From positions 1 through 64,000 of IMG/VR virus record IMGVR_UViG_3300044977_000123: a DNA stretch of 64,000 nt; one strand, written 5' to 3'. Positions 7,565 through 15,947 of the stretch are shown piece after piece (the first letter of the stretch is position 1; each line of letters begins with the position of its first letter). This stretch comes from a virus. Under the pieces are notes generated by a model that searched no databases, had not been told where the DNA came from, and was given only the letters and a program-made list of their open reading frames with translations. The position numbers and the translations under genes are program-made.

Positions 7565-8362
7565 ATGCACGACCACCCCGAGCCGCTGCCGCCCCTGACG
7601 CTCCCCGAGCAGCGAATGCTCCGCACCGCCCGGCTCTTCGCCGCCGAGCGACGCCTGTCCGAGCAGGGGCAGCCGATCCTCCAGTCGCGGCTCGAAGAGC
7701 TCGTGCGCCGGATGTCGAAGGTTCGCCAGCCGGCTCCGCGTCCGGTCGATGTGGAGCAGCCGCGGGTGCCGTGTGGTGCCGCCGAGCGCAGTGCTGCGAT
7801 CCGGGCCCGGCAGGCGGAGGTTCCGCCGGAGCCGAAGCCGGTTGCTGCGCCGAGGCCGAAGCCGGTTTCTCCGCCGCTGCCTCCGCTGCACGAGCGTCTG
7901 GACGACGAGTTGCGGGCGGTGGTTGCGGAGGTCGGGACGGGTGCGTCGAATCCGGTGATCGGGAAGCGGCTGGGGATTTCGGAAGATCGCGTGAAGTACG
8001 CGGTGTCGCGGGCGAAGCGGATCTTGGGCGTGAGTGACCGGAAGGTGCTGGCGGTTGCGCTGGCGGAGGTGCTGGCGCTGGGTGAGGGCGATGCGGGGGG
8101 CGAGAGCGGTGCTGTGTGGCCGCCTGCGGCGTCGAACCCGCAGAAGCGGGCGCGGGGAGCTTCGGAGCCTCAGCGGCCCGCAGAGGGCCCTTTCTGGCCG
8201 ATCGACTCCGTGCCGTCCGCCGAGGAATCCCCCGTCGCGGCCCCAGGGCACGCCCCAGACGCCCCCGCAGGGCATGGCAGCCCCACCGGTCCACCACGAC
8301 CGGCAACGGGCGGCACAGAGCCGTACAGCGCCACCGCAGCCACCGAGGCGGCCCGGTCATGA
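7565..8362 (+). CDS. protein with LuxR-like HTH and Pro-rich tails
   Basis: 265 aa, AAGGAGAT 5 bases before ATG. A central segment ASNPVIGKRLGISEDRVKYA (about residues 130-150) is a LuxR/sigma-4-like HTH. Flanking regions are Pro/Ala-rich and probably unstructured. From about 7740 to 8140 the codons end in G or T far more than in neighbouring genes, then return to C-ending, suggesting a patch of different origin. Confidence 0.65.
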   Translation: MHDHPEPLPPLTLPEQRMLRTARLFAAERRLSEQGQPILQSRLEELVRRMSKVRQPAPRPVDVEQPRVPCGAAERSAAIRARQAEVPPEPKPVAAPRPKPVSPPLPPLHERLDDELRAVVAEVGTGASNPVIGKRLGISEDRVKYAVSRAKRILGVSDRKVLAVALAEVLALGEGDAGGESGAVWPPAASNPQKRARGASEPQRPAEGPFWPIDSVPSAEESPVAAPGHAPDAPAGHGSPTGPPRPATGGTEPYSATAATEAARS

Positions 8363-8673
8363 GCGGCGTCACCGTCGGCCCGCTCGGCCGCACCGTCGCC
8401 GCAACGATCGCCCGCCGCCGACGCGCCGCCGGCATGTCGCAGGCCGCCGTCGCCCGCGCGATGACTGCTGCTGGCCGACCGATCCTGCGCTCGGCGCTGT
8501 CCGATGCGGAACTCGGCGTCCGGCGTCTCGACGTCGACGACCTGCACGCCCTCGCCCACGTCCTCGGCGTGACCGTCGCACAACTGCTGTCGCCCGCCGC
8601 GTGCGAGCACTGCCACGGCACACCCGGGCCATGGACCGCCTGCCTGGCCTGCGGAGCGGAGGGAGCACGGTGA
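8359..8673 (+). CDS. XRE-family transcriptional regulator with Zn-knuckle tail (104 aa)
   Basis: An HTH_XRE fold covers residues 12-75 (RRRRAAGMSQAAVARAM ... LDVDDLHALAHVLGVTVAQL). The C-terminus CEHCHGTPGPWTACLACG forms a CxxC...CxxC knuckle. ATGA overlap upstream and GTGA overlap downstream. It probably controls part of this operon. Confidence 0.75.
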   Translation: MSGVTVGPLGRTVAATIARRRRAAGMSQAAVARAMTAAGRPILRSALSDAELGVRRLDVDDLHALAHVLGVTVAQLLSPAACEHCHGTPGPWTACLACGAEGAR

Positions 8674-8993
8674 ACAGTCCGTTCGTGCCCAAGGGCATCC
8701 CAAGGCCGCTCGGCCCGCAGACCTGCGGCTACATGCCGACAGGCAGCCCGGAGCACTACTGCGGCAAGCCTGCGACCTGGCACGTCATGTGGGACAGCGG
8801 CCTCGACAACAGCCTGACGTGCGATGAGCACATGGCATTGACGGAGCAGCGATGGGTGTTCGACGACCGACACCCCGTCGTCGCGGACTGCACCATGCCG
8901 GGCGCGCTGTGGCTGTACGCCGGGAAGCGCTGCGAGGTCCCGGCCAGCGACGGCAAGCAGATCACTGCCGCAGCCATGGCGGTGACCCGGTGA
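8670..8993 (+). CDS. hypothetical protein (107 aa)
   Basis: Contains CGYMPTGSPEHYCGKPATWH and later LTCDEHM, a Cys/His pattern found in a widespread family of actinobacterial mobile-element proteins whose function is unknown. Coupled by GTGA overlaps on both sides. Confidence 0.6.
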   Translation: MNSPFVPKGIPRPLGPQTCGYMPTGSPEHYCGKPATWHVMWDSGLDNSLTCDEHMALTEQRWVFDDRHPVVADCTMPGALWLYAGKRCEVPASDGKQITAAAMAVTR

Positions 8994-9214
8994 CCGTCGC
9001 AGCGATCGTCATCCTCGCCGTGTGGGCGGTCGGCATCGTCGCCTTCGCCTGGACGACACCGAAGTTCGTCGACTCGCAGCCGATGGCCCGGCTGATGTTC
9101 GGCCTGCGCCCGCGGCTCGTCGGCGTGCTGCTCGCCACCGTGATCGTCATGTGGCCCGGGACACTCGGGGCGGCACTGCTGATCCGGGTGACCGAGAAGC
9201 GGAGGCAGCCGTGA
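8990..9214 (+). CDS. small membrane protein (74 aa)
   Basis: Two hydrophobic helices (residues 3-20 and about 45-65) separated by a basic loop; short basic C-terminal tail. GTG overlaps the upstream stop. Function unknown. Confidence 0.65.
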   Translation: MTVAAIVILAVWAVGIVAFAWTTPKFVDSQPMARLMFGLRPRLVGVLLATVIVMWPGTLGAALLIRVTEKRRQP

Positions 9215-9480
9215 CCGCCCCGGTGCGCATCGTCCTGGTCGGTGGCCCCAGCGACGGCGCCGAGCACACCATCGACGTGGCGTGGCTGCGGGAGGCGTGG
9301 CCGCAGTTCCAGCGCCTGCCCGAGCCCCAACTCACCCTCGGCAACCTGGACGGCCGTGGCGGGGAGCTACCGATCCAGCGCATCCCGATCGAGCAGTACG
9401 GGCTGATGCACGACGCCCACGGGCAGCCGTCGCGGGACGACATGGGCCGGCTGCGGTTCCGGTACCGGGGCGAGTGGTGA
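9211..9480 (+). CDS. hypothetical protein (89 aa)
   Basis: GTG start coupled to the previous gene. Begins with a strand VRIVLVGGPSDGAEHTI; no known domain. It closes the 7.5-9.5 kb operon and faces a convergent RHH gene. Confidence 0.6.
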   Translation: MTAPVRIVLVGGPSDGAEHTIDVAWLREAWPQFQRLPEPQLTLGNLDGRGGELPIQRIPIEQYGLMHDAHGQPSRDDMGRLRFRYRGEW

Positions 9481-9548
9481 CCGGCGTCGGAGCAGCAGAA
9501 CGAGCCGTCGGGCGCGGAGGCCGGACGGCAGTGGTGGGGCGGACTGGG

Positions 9549-9806
9549 CTACTGGGCGGCCCGCTTCTGGGCCTCGATCTTTGCGAGCGCGTCGGGCGGG
9601 ATGTAGCCGGGCGTGGACCACACGCCGGCCTCGGGTCGTGTCGGCTTCGTGGCGCCTGGTCGGTGCAGGTACCAGCGAGCGAATTCCCGGAGCACGTCGG
9701 CGCGGGTCTTGCCTTCTGTCGCGGCTGCCTCTTCGAGCGCGAACCACTCGTCATGCGGGAAGCGGACTTGCCTTGGTGGCGTGTGGGTTTCCTTGGCGGG
9801 CGTCAT
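9549..9806 (-). CDS. ribbon-helix-helix (Arc/CopG-type) regulator
   Basis: 85 aa. RQVRFPHDEWFALEEAAATE then GKTRADVLREFARWYL is the strand-helix-helix of RHH repressors, which bind short palindromes as dimers of dimers. Start ATG 9806 is preferred over the ATG at 9842 because the latter lies within the palindrome array. The five-site operator immediately upstream makes it the obvious cognate repressor. Confidence 0.8.
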   Translation of the reverse strand: MTPAKETHTPPRQVRFPHDEWFALEEAAATEGKTRADVLREFARWYLHRPGATKPTRPEAGVWSTPGYIPPDALAKIEAQKRAAQ

Positions 9807-9822
9807 GTCCGCAGGGTAGGGC

Positions 9823-9949
9823 GCGTAGCTACACAGTGGCAATGGCGCGTCGCTACACGGAGCCCGTCAAAAGATCTTGAGTGTAGCTACATGATTCTTT
9901 GTGAAACCGGTAGACGTGTAGCTACACGAGCCGTAGTGTGTAGCTACAC
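9823..9949 (+). promoter_or_regulatory. array of five GTGTAGCTACAC palindromes
   Basis: Copies at 9823-9834, 9847-9858, 9881-9892, 9916-9927 and 9938-9949; the last two are perfect 12-bp palindromes and the others differ at one to three positions. Start-to-start spacing is 24, 34, 35 and 22 bases. On the minus strand TTGACG (9867-9872) could be a -35 for the RHH gene. The array occupies almost the whole divergent gap and should control both flanking genes. Confidence 0.85.
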
Positions 9950-9992
9950 GGACGGCGCAGGGCCGGACCGGGTAGCGCAAGGGGAACCCGCC

Positions 9993-10400
9993 ATGAACGC
10001 GACGCAGCGCAAGAGCCTGGCCCGTCAAATCCAGTCCACCCTGACCCGCGTCATGGCCCTCCCCAAGGCCGCGCTCTTCCACCTCCTCAACGGTGCCGCG
10101 ATCCAGCGTCTCCTCGGCTCGGGCGACCTGATCCGCACCGGCGACTACCTCATCCAGATGGGCGGCGGCGACCTCCGCGACGGCTACCAGTCCTGGTACG
10201 GCCGCGCCGTCGTCAAGGCGTACCGGCAGGCCAACCACCGCGAGCCGCTTCGGGCCTGGGTGCAGCACCGCACCACCGGCCGCTGGATCCACGTCTACGT
10301 CTACTGCCCCGGCGACCCCGCGCTCCTTGCTGGCCTGGCCAGCTACAGCCGGACCGCGCACCTCGTTCCCGCCGGTGCCACCTTCGCGGAGGCGGCCTGA
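9993..10400 (+). CDS. hypothetical protein (135 aa)
   Basis: AAGGGGA ribosome site before ATG 9993. Basic N-terminal helix, then mixed alpha/beta sequence with YQSWYGRAVVKAYRQAN. Directly downstream of the five-palindrome operator, so probably repressed by the RHH protein. No family recognised. Confidence 0.65.
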   Translation: MNATQRKSLARQIQSTLTRVMALPKAALFHLLNGAAIQRLLGSGDLIRTGDYLIQMGGGDLRDGYQSWYGRAVVKAYRQANHREPLRAWVQHRTTGRWIHVYVYCPGDPALLAGLASYSRTAHLVPAGATFAEAA

Positions 10401-10455
10401 GGCCGACTTCACCCAGCCCACCCAACCGTGCATCACCAGCCCGACGGAGACCCTG

Positions 10456-10920
10456 ATGCCCAGCACCGACGCCACCCTCACCGACACCCTCGCCGCCACC
10501 CGGCTCACGGCACCCCTCCGCACCGCGACCGTCGCCGACGTCGTGAACCGCCTCCGCTCCAGCGGCTACCCGCTTGCTGCGGTCGACGCCCTCGGCTGGG
10601 GCATGGGCGACGCCCAGTACGGCATTGAGGCGGCAGTCGCCGTCGCCGTCAAGGCCGGCGTGGTCGAGGTCTCAAAGCTGCGTGGCAAGCCCATGGTCGC
10701 GCTCACTGCTTGGGGCCGCGACGGCTACGAGCCGCAGCCCATGTTCCGGCTCATGTACCGCACGTCGAACGGTCCCGTCGAGCGCGTCCTGCCCGCGAAC
10801 GGCATCGAGCGGATCGGCGCGGTCGTGATGCGCCTCGCCGACCGCGACAAGGCCACCGACATCGAGGTCCGCGACGAGAACGGCAGCGAGTGCACGTTCG
10901 ACTTCCGCTGCTTCACCTGA
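10456..10920 (+). CDS. hypothetical protein (154 aa)
   Basis: GGAGA precedes ATG 10456. VADVVNRLRSSGYPLAAVD and a later strand-rich half; no known family. Likely second gene of the operon controlled from 9823-9949. Confidence 0.6.
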   Translation: MPSTDATLTDTLAATRLTAPLRTATVADVVNRLRSSGYPLAAVDALGWGMGDAQYGIEAAVAVAVKAGVVEVSKLRGKPMVALTAWGRDGYEPQPMFRLMYRTSNGPVERVLPANGIERIGAVVMRLADRDKATDIEVRDENGSECTFDFRCFT

Positions 10921-10974
10921 CCACCTGACCGGGGCCGCCCCACCTCCCCCACCGGAGCGCCCCACCCCACCGAC

Positions 10975-11026
10975 TGGCGGTGCGGGTCACGCGACCCGCT
11001 ACACCGACTCGCTACCCGCACCGCCA
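10975..11026 (+). promoter_or_regulatory. alternative hairpins in leader of the 11053 gene
   Basis: A perfect 13-bp inverted repeat (TGGCGGTGCGGGT with ACCCGCACCGCCA) encloses a competing 7-bp hairpin (GCGGGTC, loop ACGC, GACCCGC at 10982-10999). Only one can form at a time. AGGAGG of the next gene follows 14 bases later. This is attenuator- or switch-like; no U-tract is present. Confidence 0.5.
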
Positions 11027-11052
11027 TCCACCGCACCGACAGGAGGCTCGCC

Positions 11053-11496
11053 GTGAACGCCACCCACCTGGAGACCAGGATCTACGTGCACTCCCACGGC
11101 GAGCCCGAACTCGTCCGCACCGAAGCCCGCCCCGGCTGGAACGCAGCCAAGCTCCAGAAAGCGCACACGGACGCAGTGATCGGCCGGCTCAACCAGCGGC
11201 GCCGCGAACAGCTCGACGCTCGCTACGCCGACATCCTCGCCCACGCCGAAGTCGCGAACTGGGGCCAGCCCGAGGGCTGGCCGGATGACCCGGAGATGCG
11301 CGAGTACCGCAAGAGCAAGCACCTGGCGCAGCAGGAGTCCTGGTACGCCGCGTGCGTGGACGCCATCGACAGCCTGCACCCGCTTAAGACCAGACCGCTA
11401 CTCCGCCCGTTCCCGAAGGTCACCTACAAGGACCGGTCGCAGGAGATCGCGGCCAAGTACGAGGGCGTCACCTTCGAACACATCGAGCAGCACTGA
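11053..11496 (+). CDS. hypothetical protein (147 aa)
   Basis: AGGAGG 6 bases before the GTG. Largely helical and charged; no known domain. Preceded by the hairpin pair at 10975-11026. Confidence 0.65.
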   Translation: MNATHLETRIYVHSHGEPELVRTEARPGWNAAKLQKAHTDAVIGRLNQRRREQLDARYADILAHAEVANWGQPEGWPDDPEMREYRKSKHLAQQESWYAACVDAIDSLHPLKTRPLLRPFPKVTYKDRSQEIAAKYEGVTFEHIEQH

Positions 11497-11559
11497 CCAC
11501 CCACCTGGCCCCGACCCCCGCCTAGCCGCCCGCCCGCACCTCACCCACCGGAGACCACC

Positions 11560-12282
11560 GTGCGCACCTACGCCACCGCCCAGCAGATCGGCACCCGCTC
11601 GCACCAGTGCGACGCCACCGCGACCAGGCACACCGCCGACGGTGGCCGCGCCTATGTCCTCCTCGACGGCATCGGTTCCGACGACGGGGTCCGCGACTGG
11701 ACCCGGGAGATCACGCAGCGCCTCGCGATCCTGACCGCCCGCACCCTGCAGCCGCATGAGGCGATTGAGCAGGTGCAGGCCGAGATCACCCGCGAGCCCG
11801 GCTGGGACGACGAGGTCCCCGGAGCATGCGCCGTCATCGCCGTCACCGGCCCTGACCAGTTGCTGCGTATCGCATGGATCGGTGACTGCCGCGCCTACCT
11901 GCTCCACCCGGACGGGCACCTGCAACGCCTGACGGCCGACCACAACCAGCGCGCCGAGTTCGAAGCCGCCGGCGCTGCTGTCCCCTACTGGGCACGGAAC
12001 ATCGTGACCCGCTGCATGGGCCACCCGAAGGGCGGCGAAGCACTGGAGCCCGAGTGGACTGCCGTCCACGACCGCACCGGCACCCGGATGCTGCTCGTGT
12101 CGGACGGCTGCTACGAGCCGATCGAGGACTCCTGCCTCGACCTCGCCGCCGACCTCGCCCTGTACGACGCGCCGGCCCGGGCCGCAGAGCACATCGTCGC
12201 CACCGCCATCGCGGCCGCCAGTGCGCACGCCGACAACGCGACCTGCCTCGTCGCGGACTTCGACTTCAACCCCGCCGCCTGA
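11560..12282 (+). CDS. PP2C-family (PPM) protein phosphatase-like
   Basis: 240 aa. PPM phosphatases remove phosphate from Ser/Thr using two metals held by aspartates. Motifs in order: LLDGIGSDDG (about residue 32, metal site), WIGDCRAYLL (about 108), LLVSDGCYEPI (about 172) and ADNATCLVADF at the C-terminus (DN metal pair). Length matches the bacterial minimal catalytic domain. No kinase partner is visible in the window. GTG start, GGAGA upstream. Confidence 0.85.
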   Translation: MRTYATAQQIGTRSHQCDATATRHTADGGRAYVLLDGIGSDDGVRDWTREITQRLAILTARTLQPHEAIEQVQAEITREPGWDDEVPGACAVIAVTGPDQLLRIAWIGDCRAYLLHPDGHLQRLTADHNQRAEFEAAGAAVPYWARNIVTRCMGHPKGGEALEPEWTAVHDRTGTRMLLVSDGCYEPIEDSCLDLAADLALYDAPARAAEHIVATAIAAASAHADNATCLVADFDFNPAA

Positions 12283-12297
12283 CTGGAGATCACCACG

Positions 12298-12501
12298 ATG
12301 CCCGATCCGCGCATCTACCCGACGGAGCTTCAGGTCGGCGACCGAATCACCTCCGACCCGCGCCGGGACTACGTCGTCTCGACGATCACCGTGGACGACT
12401 TCGGCGACGTGGTGATCAACGACGGCACGCCGGATCGGGTCCGCATCGACCGCGAGCAGACCGTGACGATCACGCCGCGACAGGCCGACGCCAGTAGCTG
12501 A
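12298..12501 (+). CDS. hypothetical protein (67 aa)
   Basis: GGAGAT precedes ATG. Short beta-barrel-like sequence (LQVGDRITSDP ... VVINDGTPDRVRI), possibly SH3/OB-like. Follows the phosphatase by 15 bases. Confidence 0.6.
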   Translation: MPDPRIYPTELQVGDRITSDPRRDYVVSTITVDDFGDVVINDGTPDRVRIDREQTVTITPRQADASS

Positions 12502-12564
12502 CCCGCTCCCGTCCCGTATCCCCTGCGGGGCGGGCCACCCGACCACCCAGCAAGGAGCAGCACC

Positions 12565-12885
12565 GTGACCGACACCAATCCGACCGAACCCGCCGTCGTC
12601 TACATCGCGATGCGCGGCACGTACCCAACCGGGGCCAGTGGCCACCTCGGCGACGTCCAGGCCCACGCCCAGCGATGCGAAGCCCAGTTCGACCGCGAGC
12701 CCCGCGAGTTCCGGTGGGACGAGACCCACGCCGGCCAGACGTGGCAGCTGATGGTGCTCAACGCCCGCACCGGGCGCTGGGGCAAGGCGCTTGTCGCGGT
12801 CCATGCCGCGCCGATCGTCGACGCCCCGTGCCCGTGCGGCGCGGAGCCGGTCCACCAGGCTGGCTGCACCGGCGGGGAGGCGTGA
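12565..12885 (+). CDS. hypothetical protein (106 aa)
   Basis: AAGGAG before GTG. Mixed alpha/beta body, then a Cys/His tail CPCGAEPVHQAGC that may hold zinc. No family recognised. Confidence 0.6.
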   Translation: MTDTNPTEPAVVYIAMRGTYPTGASGHLGDVQAHAQRCEAQFDREPREFRWDETHAGQTWQLMVLNARTGRWGKALVAVHAAPIVDAPCPCGAEPVHQAGCTGGEA

Positions 12886-12887
12886 CC

Positions 12888-13484
12888 ATGAGCGAGCCCC
12901 TGACCGACGCCCAGCTCGCCGCGATCACCGCCCTGATTGGCGACACGGAACCTGCGACCAACTCCCTCCTGGGCAGCCTCGCCGAGTCCGTTCGCGACCG
13001 GCGGCAGTGCGAGCACCCGCGCCCAGAGGACTTCTTCTGCAACAACCTGACGGCGTGGGCCGGCGAGCGCATCGCCTTCGTGCTGCGGCGCCTCGTGAAC
13101 GCCGAAGCCGAGGTCCAGCGCCTCCGCGCCGAGATCATCGGGCTTGAAGACCTCAAGCAGCGCGCGCTCGACAAGAACGAGCAGCTCCGCGCCGAGTTGG
13201 CGGAGGCACGCGAGGCCCGGCTGGAGTGGTCCCGCATCGGCGACCACCCGGAACTCGCCCACTGGGCCGACTCCCTCGTGGGCGCCGACCTGACCCCGCA
13301 CCCCGCGTTCGCCTGGTGCAGCACCACGACCGGCTACGAGATCGCGGTCCAGGTCGCCACCACCGATGAGCTCAAGGAAGCCGCGCGCACAGAACTGCTC
13401 GCCGAGCTGCAGGCCGTGTTCGACGCGACGATCTGCCGGGTCCTCGGATACCGCTCGGCCACCACCGCCATCCCGGAGGTCTAA
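12888..13484 (+). CDS. coiled-coil protein (198 aa)
   Basis: A heptad-like helix runs from about residue 60 to 110 (RLVNAEAEVQRLRAEIIGLE), followed by a compact C-terminal part. Resembles other coiled-coil hypothetical proteins of Streptomyces elements, including the 18396 gene. Function unknown. Confidence 0.6.
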   Translation: MSEPLTDAQLAAITALIGDTEPATNSLLGSLAESVRDRRQCEHPRPEDFFCNNLTAWAGERIAFVLRRLVNAEAEVQRLRAEIIGLEDLKQRALDKNEQLRAELAEAREARLEWSRIGDHPELAHWADSLVGADLTPHPAFAWCSTTTGYEIAVQVATTDELKEAARTELLAELQAVFDATICRVLGYRSATTAIPEV

Positions 13485-13486
13485 CC

Positions 13487-14182
13487 ATGCTGCCCGACCA
13501 CACTGCCACCGAGCGGACGCCGTACTGCGTGGCGCAGGGCTGTGCTGGCCTGCCGCCCCGCGAGCACCTTGAAGCGCACACCCGCGACGGGAGCACTGGC
13601 CCGGATCAGGTGGCCGAGCTGATCGACGCGTTCGAGCGGCACGTCCGCGCCCAGGACGCCACCGAGCCGATCATCGCCCGCTGGAAGAAGGGCCTGGAGC
13701 ACCACCCCGCTGGCACCACGGTGGAGTGCGTCGACGCCGACGACAACCTGCGCGGCATCTCCCTCGAACTCAGCGTCGACGACCGCGAAGCCCTGGGTCT
13801 GATGCTGGTCGACCCCGAGGGCGAGATGGACCAGGCCGACGATGGCGACGGCGAGACGATGCGCACCGCCTGGAACGAGGTCCGCGAGGCGCTGATCCAC
13901 CGTGCTGACGTGCGGACCGTGCTCGACCTGATGGACCGGCACGACCGCGCCGCGAGTCGCGCCCTGACCGCCGCTGCCTGGCATGCCTCCCCCGCCAAGG
14001 AGCAGTTCCCGCTGGCCATGCGCCTGTTCGGCGGCACGACTGTCCACTCTGCTCGACTCATCCCCGACTCGGGCACGGGCCTGTACGCCACGGCCTGCGG
14101 GGAGACGGGCAAGCCCGGCAGCGGCGCAGGCGTCGTTGACTGCGCGGCCTGCATCGCTCAGACCGCATCGAAGGAGAGCTGA
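13487..14182 (+). CDS. hypothetical protein (231 aa)
   Basis: ATG 13487, two bases after the upstream stop. The N-terminal half is helical; a C-terminal CGETGKPGSGAGVVDCAACI looks like a metal site. No known family. Confidence 0.6.
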   Translation: MLPDHTATERTPYCVAQGCAGLPPREHLEAHTRDGSTGPDQVAELIDAFERHVRAQDATEPIIARWKKGLEHHPAGTTVECVDADDNLRGISLELSVDDREALGLMLVDPEGEMDQADDGDGETMRTAWNEVREALIHRADVRTVLDLMDRHDRAASRALTAAAWHASPAKEQFPLAMRLFGGTTVHSARLIPDSGTGLYATACGETGKPGSGAGVVDCAACIAQTASKES

Positions 14183-14183
14183 C

Positions 14184-14618
14184 ATGTCCGACACCCCGTT
14201 CCGCATCGTCGTCACGCCGCGCGGCAGTGATCACTTCCACACCGCTGACGACGAGCACGATGCCCGCATCCTGCTGGACATCGTGCAGGCCGCCGTGCGC
14301 GTTCAGTACGGCGAAGGCGCGGACGTCCGCCAGATCCGGCACATGGCACCGCCGTCCCGCTTCCACGCCACCCCGGCGGAGATCGACGCGTTCCTGCGGT
14401 TCCACTTCGCCGAGGACATGCTGCTCCGCTACCAGCAGGCCATCGGGAACCGCTCTGCGAGCGAAGCGGCCCGGGACATTCGGACGGAGTCCCACTCGCC
14501 GCTCGCCGGCACCAAGTTCACCGAAGGCATGACCTTCGCCGCCGACCACATCGACCCGCTTCGGGGTGGCGGGCACTACCCGTCCGAGCTGATCAACCTC
14601 ACACCGAAGGAGAACTGA
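14184..14618 (+). CDS. hypothetical protein (144 aa)
   Basis: AAGGAGA 8 bases before ATG. Soluble, acidic, no Cys cluster. Part of a gap-free operon from about 12.6 to 24.9 kb. Confidence 0.6.
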   Translation: MSDTPFRIVVTPRGSDHFHTADDEHDARILLDIVQAAVRVQYGEGADVRQIRHMAPPSRFHATPAEIDAFLRFHFAEDMLLRYQQAIGNRSASEAARDIRTESHSPLAGTKFTEGMTFAADHIDPLRGGGHYPSELINLTPKEN

Positions 14619-14619
14619 C

Positions 14620-14979
14620 ATGCAGATCCGAATCACTGACGGCGAGGGCCAGCCGACCGAGCTGATCGCGTTCGCCGAGTCCGACCCCAAAGCCCCCGCC
14701 TACCTGTACACCGACGTGGACGCGGACCGGCTCGTCGTGTTCACGGCCGTCATTCCCGACCTGGGTCCCGGCATCAACGTCAAGACCGACCAGTTCGGGG
14801 CATCGTTTCCGCTCGCGGACGTGGCTGCCCTGGTGGATGGCATCTGGTCGGCGGCGCAGCAGGCCGCGCACGAGCAGGGGGTCGTGCCGTGCCCGCATCC
14901 TCGCTGCGGGCCGTGCTCGTTCGACCGCGCTATTCCGCCAAGTGGGAACGCCGACGAGCTGGAAGGCGGTGCCCGGTGA
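14620..14979 (+). CDS. hypothetical protein (119 aa)
   Basis: AAGGAG precedes the ATG. Beta-rich N-terminal domain, then a helix and a CPHPRCGPC knuckle near residue 92. Its stop overlaps the next GTG. Confidence 0.6.
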   Translation: MQIRITDGEGQPTELIAFAESDPKAPAYLYTDVDADRLVVFTAVIPDLGPGINVKTDQFGASFPLADVAALVDGIWSAAQQAAHEQGVVPCPHPRCGPCSFDRAIPPSGNADELEGGAR

Positions 14980-15191
14980 GTGCCCGGGATGATCTGCGCG
15001 TCCCGTTCGGTCTCGCCGTCGCGATGGCCGGGCAGCCGGTGTCGCTGGTCGATGAGTGCCTGGACGAGTACGAGGCGGCGCACCGCGCCGAGGTGCTGCG
15101 CGAGGCCGCCGCGACGATCCGCCACCACCACGGCGGCAACCACTCCTACGCCGACCTGCTCGACACCATGGCCGACGGGAGCGCGACGTGA
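14976..15191 (+). CDS. hypothetical protein (71 aa)
   Basis: GTGA overlaps at both ends. Short, helical, with HHHGGNH near the C-terminus that could bind metal. Unknown family. Confidence 0.55.
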   Translation: MSARDDLRVPFGLAVAMAGQPVSLVDECLDEYEAAHRAEVLREAAATIRHHHGGNHSYADLLDTMADGSAT

Positions 15192-15457
15192 CCGCCGACC
15201 GTCCCGCCATCGGTTCCCGCCGCACCACCTGGCCCGCCGCCCTCCCGCTCCAGCAAGCCGCCGACACCCTGCGCGCGGGCGGCACCGACGTTCCCGATCG
15301 TCTCGTCAAACCCCTGGCGGACCTGCTGGAGGAGTACGCCAACGCCATGCCCTGGCTCGCGCCATACGGCGAGAACGAAGGCGGATACGGCCAGTGGGTC
15401 ACCGTCATGCGCGTCGCCGCCATCGTCAACGGCATCACTGACGGGAGTACGACGTGA
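15188..15457 (+). CDS. hypothetical protein (89 aa)
   Basis: LQQAADTLRAGGTDVPDRLV then LADLLEEYAN resembles a common actinobacterial small-protein family of unknown role. GTG start coupled to the previous gene and stop coupled to the next. Confidence 0.55.
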   Translation: MTADRPAIGSRRTTWPAALPLQQAADTLRAGGTDVPDRLVKPLADLLEEYANAMPWLAPYGENEGGYGQWVTVMRVAAIVNGITDGSTT

Positions 15458-15675
15458 CCGTCCGCGTCATGCGCCGCGAGAACTATCCGCTCGCCGCCAA
15501 ACTCCGCAACGGCCGAGTCGTCCACCTTGCCCGCACTCTCCCTGACTCGGATCAGCTCCGGACCGCCTGCGGGAAGACCGGCCTGCCGCAGCCGCCATGG
15601 CCCAGCAGCAGCCGGGCCGATTGCACAGCCTGCCTGAACCAGCCCTGGTCGCAGGACCAGCGAACCCGCCCGTAG
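15454..15675 (+). CDS. Cys-containing small protein (73 aa)
   Basis: KLRNGRVVHLARTLPDSDQL, then TACGKTG and DCTACLNQ, a pattern (H...C...CxxC) repeated in many actinophage mini-proteins and probably zinc-binding. GTG start coupled to the previous gene. Confidence 0.6.
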   Translation: MTVRVMRRENYPLAAKLRNGRVVHLARTLPDSDQLRTACGKTGLPQPPWPSSSRADCTACLNQPWSQDQRTRP

Positions 15676-15725
15676 TTCGCCTGCCGCGCCGGATCCGCCG
15701 GCGCGGCCAACCCGAAGGAGCAGCC

Positions 15726-15947
15726 ATGCAGGCCGAAGCCCGCATCCGAACTGTCAGGCACCACGAACTGATCCTGCCGCTCGGCGCGCACCACACCGAG
15801 GTCAGCCGCGCCATCTCCGTTGCCGTTGAGGGCTGGGAGCGCGGACGCGGCCAGCGGCTCGGCGATGTCACCGTCACCGCCGACGACACCCACCTGATCA
15901 TCAGCTACCAGTCGCTGGTCGACGAGAACGAGGAGACCGTGCGATGA
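15726..15947 (+). CDS. hypothetical protein (73 aa)
   Basis: AAGGAG ribosome site. Beta-rich short sequence, no known domain. Stop overlaps the next ATG. Confidence 0.6.
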   Translation: MQAEARIRTVRHHELILPLGAHHTEVSRAISVAVEGWERGRGQRLGDVTVTADDTHLIISYQSLVDENEETVR

